NCBI RefSeq assembly: GCF_010894435.1
Contig: NZ_JAAIXZ010000010.1
Location: 144,253-208,252 of the forward strand
DNA: 64,000 bases
DNA from: Pyxidicoccus trucidator
GTDB taxonomy: Bacteria; Myxococcota; Myxococcia; Myxococcales; Myxococcaceae
Reading direction: 5' to 3'
Part shown: positions 27,533-35,156 of the stretch, piece by piece
Position numbering within the stretch: position 1 is the first letter of the stretch
How the letters are laid out: each line of letters begins with the position of its first letter
Translations under genes and position numbers: made by a program
Notes under the pieces: generated by a model
The model's database searches: none
What the model saw: only the letters and a program-made list of their open reading frames with translations
What the model was told of the DNA's origin: nothing

Positions 27533-28216
27533 ATGCGGCCCCGGGCCGTCTTCTTCGACCTGGATGACACGCTGATCGACCGTGCCGGCGCCTTCGCCAG
27601 CTACGTCGAGGACCTCATCGACCGCCACCCGGCCGCGTTCCCCGCGTCCCGCCGGGCCGAGGACGTGGCCGAATTTCACGCGCTCGACGGGCGAGGTTCC
27701 ACCGACCGCACCGTCTTCTGCCGCCGCGTGACGGACACCTTTCCGGCCCTGGCGCTGTCGCCCGAGGAGCTCTGGGACGACATGTCCACACTGCTGCCCA
27801 CCCTGGTCGTTCCCAGCGTGGGAACGCTGGTGCTCGTGGAGGGCCTGCGGAAGCGCGCCCCCGTGGCGGTGGTGTCCAATGGCTCGGGCCGCGTGCAGCG
27901 CGCGAAGCTGGAGCGTGCCTTCCTCACGGCGCACCTTCCGGACGTCTTCCTCTCCGGCGAGGTCGGCGCGGAGAAGCCGGACGCCCGCATCTTCCTCGCG
28001 GCGCTCGCGCGGGTGGACCGTGCTCCCGAGGAGGTGCTCCACGTCGGGGACGACCCGGAGCGGGACATCGTCGGCGCCGCCCGCCTGGGCATGTCCACGT
28101 GCTGGGTCTCCCACGGGCGCCCGTGGCCACAGGGGCTGCCACCGCCCACGTTCACCGTGGAGCGTGTCGTGGGCCAACCCGAGGCGCTTCGCGGGGTGCT
28201 GGCGCGATGGACATGA
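27533..28216 (+). CDS. HAD-superfamily hydrolase
   Basis: 227 residues, ATG with GGGAGGAG upstream. Motif I VFFDLDDTLID has both catalytic Asp, motif II VVSNGSGRV the Ser/Asn, motif III the Lys in AEKPDARIF, and motif IV HVGDDPERDI the acidic pair. An alpha-helical type 1 cap lies between motifs I and II. It is a phosphatase-type enzyme of subfamily IA; the substrate is unknown. Its end overlaps the start of the STM4013-family gene by 10 bases, so it belongs to that operon and may process the same phosphorylated compound. Confidence 0.88.
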   Translation: MRPRAVFFDLDDTLIDRAGAFASYVEDLIDRHPAAFPASRRAEDVAEFHALDGRGSTDRTVFCRRVTDTFPALALSPEELWDDMSTLLPTLVVPSVGTLVLVEGLRKRAPVAVVSNGSGRVQRAKLERAFLTAHLPDVFLSGEVGAEKPDARIFLAALARVDRAPEEVLHVGDDPERDIVGAARLGMSTCWVSHGRPWPQGLPPPTFTVERVVGQPEALRGVLARWT

Positions 28217-29016
28217 ACGCCGTGGTCGGCTCGCACGACCTGCTGTTCCTCACCCTGGATACCCTCCGCTATGACGTGGCCGAGGAGCTGGCCGCCCAGG
28301 GGCGCACGCCCCACCTCACGGCGCTGATGCCCGGGGGCCGCTGGGAGCAGCGCCACTCGCCCGCCAGCTTCACCTACGCCGCGCACCACGCCTTCTTCGC
28401 CGGCTTCCTGCCCACCCCCGTCACGCCCGGCCTCCACCCGCGCCTGTTCGCCATGCGCTTCGAGGGCAGTGAGACAACGGCCCCGGGCACCTGTGTCATC
28501 GACGCGCCGGACCTCGTCACCGGGCTCGCCGGGCGCGGCTACCACACCGTCTGCATCGGCGGCGTCGGCTTCTTCAACAAGCGCAACCCGCTGGGCAGCG
28601 TGCTCCCCGGCCTCTTCGCGGAGAGTCACTGGAGCCGCGAGATGGGCGTGACGGACCCGCGCTCCACGGAGCACCAGGTGGCGCTCGCCGTGAGCCGTCT
28701 GGACGCGCTGCCTCGGGAGCAGCGCGTCTTCCTCTTCATCAACGTGTCCGCGCTGCACCAGCCCAACCGGCACTACCTGCCCGGCGCCACCCAGGACTCG
28801 CGCGCCTCGCATGCCGCGGCGCTGGAGTACGTGGACCGCCAGCTTCCGCCCCTCTTCGCCGCCCTGCGGCGACGGGGGCCCGCCTTCTGCATCGTCTGCT
28901 CGGACCATGGGACGGCCTATGGCGAGGACGGCTATACCGGCCACCGCCTGGGCCACCCCGTCGTGTGGACGGTGCCCTACGCTGAGTTCCCGCTGAATCG
29001 AGACACCGCACCATGA
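28207..29016 (+). CDS. STM4013/SEN3800-family hydrolase
   Basis: 269 residues of the alkaline-phosphatase/sulfatase superfamily. The metal-binding ends are visible as FLTLDTLRYDVAEE near the start, CSDHGTAYGEDG and GHRLGHPVVW near the end. A catalytic Thr in LDTLRYD is likely. It is soluble, with no signal peptide. The name comes from the Salmonella gene STM4013, whose neighbours STM4011, 4012, 4014 and 4015 all have matches here. The family has no assigned reaction. It overlaps the HAD gene upstream and STM4012 downstream (ATGA). Confidence 0.82.
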   Translation: MDMNAVVGSHDLLFLTLDTLRYDVAEELAAQGRTPHLTALMPGGRWEQRHSPASFTYAAHHAFFAGFLPTPVTPGLHPRLFAMRFEGSETTAPGTCVIDAPDLVTGLAGRGYHTVCIGGVGFFNKRNPLGSVLPGLFAESHWSREMGVTDPRSTEHQVALAVSRLDALPREQRVFLFINVSALHQPNRHYLPGATQDSRASHAAALEYVDRQLPPLFAALRRRGPAFCIVCSDHGTAYGEDGYTGHRLGHPVVWTVPYAEFPLNRDTAP

Positions 29017-30329
29017 CGCGCCTGGAGCAGATGCTGGAAGAGACGCCCTACGTGGCGTACCTCTACGGCTACCCGCACAAGACGGCCTACCGGCCCTTCA
29101 CCCCCGCGCTCCCCCTGGAGTCCGTCTGGGCGGAGGAGCGGCGCGACGCGCTGTTCCTCTACCTCCACGTGCCCTTCTGCGAGATGCGCTGCGGCTTCTG
29201 CAACCTCTTCACCGCCGCCGGGCCGAAGCAGGACGTGGTGGACGGGTACCTCGGCGGGCTCGTCCGGGAGACGCGCCGGGTGAAGCAGGCCCTGGGCCCC
29301 GCCACCTTCGCTCGCGCCGCGATTGGCGGCGGCACGCCCACGCTGCTCGACGTGGCCGGCCTCAACACCGTGTTCGACCTCATGGAAGGCGTCATGGGCG
29401 CGGACATGAAGCAGATTCCCGTCTCCGTGGAGGTGTCGCCGGAGACGGTGGACGCGGAGAAGCTCCGCGTGCTGCGCTCGCGCGGCGCGGACCGGGTGAG
29501 CATTGGCGTGCAGAGCTTCATCGAGGCGGAGGTGGCCGCGGTGAAGCGGCCCCAGCAGACCGCGCAGGTGGAGGCCGCGCTGGACCTCATCCGCTCCACC
29601 GGCTTCCCCACGCTGAACATCGACCTCATCTACGGGATGGAGGGGCAGACGGTGGAGAGCTTCCTCTTCTCCCTGCGCGCCGCCCTCCGCTTCAACCCCG
29701 AGGAGCTGTACCTCTATCCGCTCTACGTGCGTCCCCTGACGTTCCTCGGCAAGAAGGCTCGCGCGTGGGACGACCTGCGGCTGTCGCTCTACCGCGCCGG
29801 CCGCGACTTCCTCCTGTCCCAGGGCTACACGCAGGTCTCCATGCGCATGTTCCGCGCGAAGCACGCGCCGGACGCGGGCGGCCCCGTGTACCGCTGCCAG
29901 GAGGACGGCATGGTGGGCCTGGGCTGCGGAGCGCGCTCGTACACAGGCGGCGTGCACTACTCGTCCGAGTACGCGGTGGGCTCGCGCGAGGTGCGCTCCA
30001 TCATCGCCTCCTACAGCGAGCGCACCGAGGCGTCCTTCGGCGAGGTGGGCTACGGCTTCCGGCTGGAAGCGGCGGAGCGGAAGCGGCGGTACATGCTCCT
30101 GTCACTGCTGGCGGATGGCGTGGACCTGGCCACGTACCGTGAGCGCTTCCACTCCGACGCGCTGGCGGACTTCCCCGAATTGGCGGAGCTGGAGGCGCAC
30201 GGGCTGGGACGCCGCGTGGAGGGCGCATTCCGGCTCACCGAGGCGGGCGTGGAGCGCTCGGACCTGATTGGCCCCTGGCTGCACTCGGAAGGGGTGCGCG
30301 AGATGATGCGGGAGTACGCCTGGCGATGA
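29013..30329 (+). CDS. STM4012-family radical SAM protein
   Basis: 438 residues of the HemN/HemW-like radical SAM class. The cluster motif is CEMRCGFC in LYLHVPFCEMRCGFCNLF, followed by GGGTPTLLD (SAM binding) and RVSIGVQSFIEAEV. The C-terminal HemN domain (GFRLEAAERKRRYML) is present. The family groups next to oxygen-independent coproporphyrinogen oxidases but occurs in this distinct gene set, so heme synthesis is not implied. Both ends overlap the neighbouring genes by 4 bases, so it is translated with them. Confidence 0.88.
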   Translation: MTRLEQMLEETPYVAYLYGYPHKTAYRPFTPALPLESVWAEERRDALFLYLHVPFCEMRCGFCNLFTAAGPKQDVVDGYLGGLVRETRRVKQALGPATFARAAIGGGTPTLLDVAGLNTVFDLMEGVMGADMKQIPVSVEVSPETVDAEKLRVLRSRGADRVSIGVQSFIEAEVAAVKRPQQTAQVEAALDLIRSTGFPTLNIDLIYGMEGQTVESFLFSLRAALRFNPEELYLYPLYVRPLTFLGKKARAWDDLRLSLYRAGRDFLLSQGYTQVSMRMFRAKHAPDAGGPVYRCQEDGMVGLGCGARSYTGGVHYSSEYAVGSREVRSIIASYSERTEASFGEVGYGFRLEAAERKRRYMLLSLLADGVDLATYRERFHSDALADFPELAELEAHGLGRRVEGAFRLTEAGVERSDLIGPWLHSEGVREMMREYAWR

Positions 30330-31210
30330 AGCTCACCGTGCTCTACCGGGGCCCGCTGTCCGGCTGCAACTTCGGCTGCGAGTACTGCCCCTTCGGCAAG
30401 TGGAAGCAGAGCGAGGAGGAGCTCGCCAAGGACCGCGCGGACCTGGCGCGGTTCATGGCGTGGGTGGAGTCGCGCAAGGACCTGCGCCTCTCCGTGTTCT
30501 TCACGCCGTGGGGCGAGGCCCTCATCTGGCCCTGGTACCAGGAGGCGCTCGCCCGGCTGACGCACCTGGAGCACGTTGAGCGCGCCGCCGTGCAGACGAA
30601 CCTGTCCTGCACGCTGGACTGGGTGCGGAGCTGCCGCGTGGAGAAGCTGGGCATCTGGGCCACCTTCCATCCCGAGTGGATGAAGCGCCGCCGCTTCGTG
30701 GCCCAGTGCGAGACGCTGTCCTCGCTCGGCGTGCGGCACAGCGCCGGCATGGTGGGCTTCACGCGCTTCGCCGAGGAGGCCGAGGCCCTGCGCGCCGAGC
30801 TGCCCCCGGACACGTACCTGTGGATCAACGCGGTGAAGGACGGGCAGGAGGAGCCGTACACGTCCGAGGACCTCCAGCGCTTCACCCGCGTGGACCCGCT
30901 CTTCCCCGTGAACAACACGCGTCACCCCAGCCTGGGCCGGGCGTGCCGGGGCGGAGAGTCCGTCATCTCCGTGGACGGGGAGGGCACCGCGCGCCGGTGC
31001 CACTTCATCGACGAGCCGATTGGGAACATCTACACGCCGGACTTCGACTCGGCGCTGCGGCCCCGTGCGTGCTCGAAGGCGACGTGCGGGTGCCACATCG
31101 GCTACGTGCACCTGGAGTACCTGGAGCTGGACTGCGTGTTCGGCTCCGGCATCCTGGAGCGCGTGCCCGCGACGCCGCTGTGGAGGTCCGTGCCCGGCTC
31201 ACGGCCCTGA
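30326..31210 (+). CDS. STM4011-family radical SAM protein
   Basis: 294 residues. Cluster motif CNFGCEYC in LSGCNFGCEYCPFGKWK. A second Cys set near the C-terminus (CSKATCGCHIGYVHLE, and CRGGESVISVDGEGTARRC before it) suggests an auxiliary iron-sulfur site like those of SPASM enzymes. It is the last gene of the plus-strand operon. Its final 12 bases overlap the 3' end of the convergent STM4014 gene. It is paired with STM4012, so two different radical SAM reactions are expected on one pathway; the substrate is not known. Confidence 0.85.
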   Translation: MKLTVLYRGPLSGCNFGCEYCPFGKWKQSEEELAKDRADLARFMAWVESRKDLRLSVFFTPWGEALIWPWYQEALARLTHLEHVERAAVQTNLSCTLDWVRSCRVEKLGIWATFHPEWMKRRRFVAQCETLSSLGVRHSAGMVGFTRFAEEAEALRAELPPDTYLWINAVKDGQEEPYTSEDLQRFTRVDPLFPVNNTRHPSLGRACRGGESVISVDGEGTARRCHFIDEPIGNIYTPDFDSALRPRACSKATCGCHIGYVHLEYLELDCVFGSGILERVPATPLWRSVPGSRP

Positions 31211-32353
31211 GGCAGGCGTGCCGAGAGAGCTCAGGGCCTCTCGAATCTCCCACTCGTACACGGTGAGGCCGTCGCGGCGCAGGTTGGGCAGCAGGTCTCC
31301 GAAGGCGTTCGCCTCCAGCACGCGGTGCCCGGTGAAGTGCTCCTCGTACATGAGGTCGATGCCCACGTGCAGGCAGTCGTGTGCGCGCGCCACGGTGCGG
31401 CAGCTCTCCAGGGCATCCGCCAGCTCGTTCGGAGGCACCGCCGCGCGCAATTCGTCCACGTCCCCGCGCCAGCCGCCGAGGTGCAGGTTGGTAATCGGGT
31501 GCCGGCTCTGACGCACCACCGTGAAGGCCGGCTCGCCGCGCACCATCAACACCCGGCAGTCGAAGTAGTCGCCGCCCAGCCGGGCCTTGGGAATCGAGTG
31601 CTCCACCTGGGAGCCCTCGGCCAGGAGGAAGGTGAGCACCTCATCCACCCGCGCGGGCTCGTCGATGCGGCGGACCTTCAGCGAGTTGTACCAGCCCGTC
31701 GCCGCCTGCTCGATGGTGGTGACCAGCGTGTCCCGGGAGCGCCCCAGCCGGAAGATGGCCAGGCATGACGCCGACGAGCCACAGGACAGCTTCACGAATA
31801 CCTCGCGGCAGTCCTGCTCGCGCATCCGCTCGCGCAGCGACTCCGGGTCCGTGACGCCTTCCAGCGGCTCGGGCACGGGCACGCCCAGCGCCGCGTACTT
31901 TCGCGAGGTGACGCGCTTGTCGAAGAGATCCGCGATGCTCGCGGGCGACTGGAGCACCTTCCAGCGCGGGTGCGCCGCGAAGCTGGCTTGCAGCTCCGCC
32001 AGTACCTCGAGGAAGCCCAGGTGGTACTGGCGGGGGCAGAGGATGAGCCCGTGGTCGTACTCCAGCGCGTCCACCTGGGCCGGAGTGACACTGGCGCAGC
32101 CGGCCTCCTGTGCGTCCGGGTAACCTCGCTTGAGCAGGGCCCGCTCCACGTCCCAGCTCTCGCCCGCAGAGTCGATGCGGACCAGCGTCTCCGTGTCCGG
32201 CAGGTCGGCGAGGAGCCCGGGGTTGGCGAGCAGCTCCACCCAGGGCACCACGCGCGCGGCGGGGAGCCCCTGGCGGACCAGCGCCTCCTGGAAGAGGGCA
32301 ACGCGGCGGTTCTCCGCGTTGCCGATGAGGAGGAAGGGAGGCGCGGCCGTCAT
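31199..32353 (-). CDS. STM4014-family ATP-grasp-like protein
   Basis: 384 residues. The C-terminal two thirds have ATP-grasp features: FDKRVTSRKYAALGVPVPEP, VFVKLSCGSSASC, and the metal-binding end VLEANAFGDLLPNL. The N-terminal about 100 residues (LIGNAENRRVALFQEALVRQG) look like a pre-ATP-grasp Rossmann domain. ATP-grasp enzymes join a carboxylate to an amine, so this is the best candidate for a peptide-bond-forming step in the STM4011-4015 set. It is the last gene of the long minus-strand run, 6 bases after the WGR-LRR gene, and overlaps the convergent STM4011 gene by 12 bases at the 3' ends. Confidence 0.82.
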   Translation of the reverse strand: MTAAPPFLLIGNAENRRVALFQEALVRQGLPAARVVPWVELLANPGLLADLPDTETLVRIDSAGESWDVERALLKRGYPDAQEAGCASVTPAQVDALEYDHGLILCPRQYHLGFLEVLAELQASFAAHPRWKVLQSPASIADLFDKRVTSRKYAALGVPVPEPLEGVTDPESLRERMREQDCREVFVKLSCGSSASCLAIFRLGRSRDTLVTTIEQAATGWYNSLKVRRIDEPARVDEVLTFLLAEGSQVEHSIPKARLGGDYFDCRVLMVRGEPAFTVVRQSRHPITNLHLGGWRGDVDELRAAVPPNELADALESCRTVARAHDCLHVGIDLMYEEHFTGHRVLEANAFGDLLPNLRRDGLTVYEWEIREALSSLGTPASGP

Positions 32354-32359
32354 CCGGTG

Positions 32360-33712
32360 CTACTCGCCGACCGCGACGTAGCGGCGGTCGTCGCCCTCGT
32401 CGGAGTCGTCGTGGCGCTGGCGGCCGATGACCACGCCCGCGCACAGCTTCGCCAGCGACTTCGCGACCTTGGCGCTGAGCAGGTTCCGGTCGAGGTCCAG
32501 GTGCTTGAGGTGCTTGAAGGCCGCGGCGTTCGCCAGCATCACCTCCGCGCCCTTGTCCGTGAGCGTGCCCAGGGACAGGTCCAGCGACTCAATCTGCTTG
32601 AGCACCTGCGACTTCGGCAGCGCCGCGACCAGCTCGTTGGTGAACTCGGCGTTGCACAGGCCCAGCTGCCTGAGCTGGGGCAGGCCGGTGGCGTCGAGGA
32701 TGGGCTGGATGGACTTCAGGTCGCCGCCGGCCCCGTACTCCTCGGAGCCGAACCAGACCTCCATCCGCTCCAGCTTCGGCCAGTTCGCGGCGGCGATGGC
32801 CTTCACCGCCGGGCGGGACAAGCCGCCGGACTCCACGATGAACTCTCGCAGCTCCGGCAGGTCGATCTTCCCCATGCTCGCACCGCCGCCACGCAGGTGG
32901 AGCGAGCGGAGCTGGGGAAAAGCCGTGTAGAGCGGAGCGAGGTTCCCCAAGTCCGTCCAGGAGATTTCCATCTCATCCGGGAACACGAAGTCGCCGATGA
33001 ACAGCTTCCGCAGCGCCTTGGGGGCCGCCTTCGTGATGAGCTTGATGAGCGCGCCGTACTCGTTCTCTCCCTCGTTGTCCGCCATGCCCAGGGTCAGCTC
33101 CTGGAGGAAGCGCGCGGAGGGGTGGGCGAGCAGCATCGCCAGCGTCTCGTCGATCTGGAACTCCGGGTCCTCACCGTAGCCGGCGATCGCCACGCGGGCG
33201 CTTCGGATGAAGCCCAGGTGCCACTCCACCGTCAGCGTCTTGCCCCCGAGCATCGACGCGAGGGGCGCACCCAGCAGCACGTCCTGGTGCTTCTTGAGGA
33301 GGGCGGCCACCTTCCGCTTGAGCGCGGTGGCCTCCGCGCCCTTCGCCTGGAGCAGCGCGTGCTGGAGGGCAATCAGCTCGCCACGAGGGTCTCCCTGCGA
33401 CTGGAGCCAGTCACCGTAGACGAGGTAACCGTCCGCCACCTCGGGTGCTCCGAGGATGGCCGCCTCCAGCTCCTTGTTGGCCTTCGGCTTGGGGCTGGCG
33501 TCCGTCGGCTTGACGCGCTTGTAGCCCTTGCCCTCCTTCTCCTGGACCTGCTTGTCGTACGCGGTGCGCGACTCCCACGAGCTCTTGAACTTCTGCGTCT
33601 TTTCCTGGCCCTCCGTGCCGATGCGGCCCCAGCGGGTGGTGAGGACGTCTTCGTCCCGGGTGATTTCCCAGAACTTGTTCGAGCTGCCTTCCTTCATTTC
33701 GAAGCGCGGCAT
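32360..33712 (-). CDS. WGR/TIGR02996/LRR protein (STM4015-like), copy A
   Basis: 450 residues. Residues about 1-60 form a WGR domain (KFWEITRDEDVLTTRWGRIG). Residues about 85-115 match the TIGR02996 repeat-companion domain (YLVYGDWLQSQGDPRGELIAL). The rest is leucine-rich repeats, for example QVLKQIESLDLSLG and FKHLKHLDLDRNLL, ending in YVAVGE. Such proteins are non-enzymatic binders; WGR domains sometimes bind nucleic acid. It is a paralogue of the next gene upstream (33746-35113) with the same domain order and tail. Six bases separate it from the STM4014 gene. Confidence 0.83.
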   Translation of the reverse strand: MPRFEMKEGSSNKFWEITRDEDVLTTRWGRIGTEGQEKTQKFKSSWESRTAYDKQVQEKEGKGYKRVKPTDASPKPKANKELEAAILGAPEVADGYLVYGDWLQSQGDPRGELIALQHALLQAKGAEATALKRKVAALLKKHQDVLLGAPLASMLGGKTLTVEWHLGFIRSARVAIAGYGEDPEFQIDETLAMLLAHPSARFLQELTLGMADNEGENEYGALIKLITKAAPKALRKLFIGDFVFPDEMEISWTDLGNLAPLYTAFPQLRSLHLRGGGASMGKIDLPELREFIVESGGLSRPAVKAIAAANWPKLERMEVWFGSEEYGAGGDLKSIQPILDATGLPQLRQLGLCNAEFTNELVAALPKSQVLKQIESLDLSLGTLTDKGAEVMLANAAAFKHLKHLDLDRNLLSAKVAKSLAKLCAGVVIGRQRHDDSDEGDDRRYVAVGE

Positions 33713-33745
33713 GGTGTGTCCCCCTGAAAAGTGGTGCGGGTGGTG

Positions 33746-35113
33746 CTACTCGCCGACCGCCGCGTAGCGGTAGTCCTCTTCGAACTCGCGCTGGCTGCCC
33801 GCGGCCACGCTGGGGCTCAGCTTCGCCACCAGCTTCTCGCCCTCGTCCGTGAGCGTGTTCTCCGTGAGGTCCAGGTGCTTGAGGTGCGCGAAGGCCGCGG
33901 CGTTCTCCGCGAGGATGCGCGCGCCCGCGTCCGACATCGTGCCCTTGGACAGGTCCAGCTGCTCCAGCTGCTTGAGCACCTTCGACTGGGGCAGCACCTT
34001 GCAGAGCTCGTCCGTGAATTCCGAGTTGCACAGGCCCAGCGACTTGAGCTTCGGCAGGCCCTTGCCGTCGAGGATGGGCTGGATGTCCTCCACCCCGCCC
34101 TCGGCGCCATAGTTGTCGGCGCCGAACCAGACCTCCAGCTTCTCCAGCTTCGGCCACTTCGCGGCGGCGACGGACTTCACCGCCGAGAGGGCCAGGCCGC
34201 CGGTCTCGATGGTGAACTCGCGCAGCTCCGGCAGGTCGACGTTGCCCAGCTCCAGGGAGTGGCCGCGCAGGCGCAGGGAGCGGAGGTTGGGGAGCAGCTT
34301 GTAGAGGGCGGAGATGTCGTGGAGGTGGGACCACGAGATTTCCGTGTCGTCCGGATACTCGAAGTCGCCGATGAACAGGCTCTGGAGCGTCTTCGAGCCG
34401 CCCAGGTCGGTGAGTGCCTCGGTGAGGGAGCTGATGGTGCCTTCGTAGTCATTCTCATCATCGAAGTGCGCCATGCCGATGGTGAGTCCCTGGAGGAACC
34501 GCGCCGAGGGGTGCGCGAGCAGCTCCTTCAACAGCTCGCCGATGTCCCGGTCGGAGTCGTAGTCCTTCTGGCCCACGCGCGCGGTGCGGATGAAGCCCAG
34601 GTGCCACTCCACCGTCAGCTCCTCTTCGTCCAGCGCGTCCGCCAGGTCGCCGAGCAGCGCGGCCTTGCGGCTCTCGAGGAGGGAGGAGACCTGCTTCTTG
34701 AGCTTCGTGGCCTCCTCGCCGCTCGCCTGCATCGCCGCGTGCTGGAGGGCGATGAGCTCGCCGCGCGGGTCGCCCTGGCGCTGCAGCCAGTCGCCGTAGA
34801 CGAGGTATGCGTCCGCGTTGTCCGGGTTGGCGATGATGGTGGCCTCGAGCTCCGGGTTGGACGCGCTCTCGCCGCCCTCGTCACCGTCGGACTCGCCTTC
34901 GTCGCCCTCGCCGGCCAGCTCGTAGCCCTTCTTCTCCTTCTCACGGACGAGCTTCTCGTACTCCTTCTTCGCCGCGGCGGGAGAGTCGAAGGTCTGCGTC
35001 TTCTCCTGGCCGTCCGTGCCGATGCGACCCCAGCGCGTGGTGAAGGTGTTGTCGGCGAGGGTGATCTGCCAGAACTTGCTGGAGCTGCCTTCCTTGAACT
35101 CGTACCGCGGCAT
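33746..35113 (-). CDS. WGR/TIGR02996/LRR protein (STM4015-like), copy B
   Basis: 455 residues from the ATG at 35113, chosen because GGAGGA precedes it and the sequence MPRYEFKEGSSSKFW aligns with the start of copy A. Domain order is WGR, an acidic Glu/Asp/Gly linker (about 75-100), TIGR02996 (YLVYGDWLQRQGDPRGE) and leucine-rich repeats (KLEKLEVWFG, FAHLKHLDLTENTL), ending YAAVGE. It differs from copy A mainly in the linker and several repeats, so the binding surfaces have diverged. It begins 43 bases after the vWA-like gene of the FtsH-type operon, with no hairpin in the gap, so both blocks may share one mRNA. Confidence 0.83.
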   Translation of the reverse strand: MPRYEFKEGSSSKFWQITLADNTFTTRWGRIGTDGQEKTQTFDSPAAAKKEYEKLVREKEKKGYELAGEGDEGESDGDEGGESASNPELEATIIANPDNADAYLVYGDWLQRQGDPRGELIALQHAAMQASGEEATKLKKQVSSLLESRKAALLGDLADALDEEELTVEWHLGFIRTARVGQKDYDSDRDIGELLKELLAHPSARFLQGLTIGMAHFDDENDYEGTISSLTEALTDLGGSKTLQSLFIGDFEYPDDTEISWSHLHDISALYKLLPNLRSLRLRGHSLELGNVDLPELREFTIETGGLALSAVKSVAAAKWPKLEKLEVWFGADNYGAEGGVEDIQPILDGKGLPKLKSLGLCNSEFTDELCKVLPQSKVLKQLEQLDLSKGTMSDAGARILAENAAAFAHLKHLDLTENTLTDEGEKLVAKLSPSVAAGSQREFEEDYRYAAVGE

Positions 35114-35156
35114 GGACGTCCTCCGCGCGCCTTCCTGGCGCGTCCCGGACCGGACG

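Noticed and set aside
29013-30329. Oxygen-independent coproporphyrinogen oxidase (HemN/HemW) for heme synthesis
   Set aside because: The HemN-like fold is there, but the STM4011-4014 neighbours and the family name argue for a different substrate.
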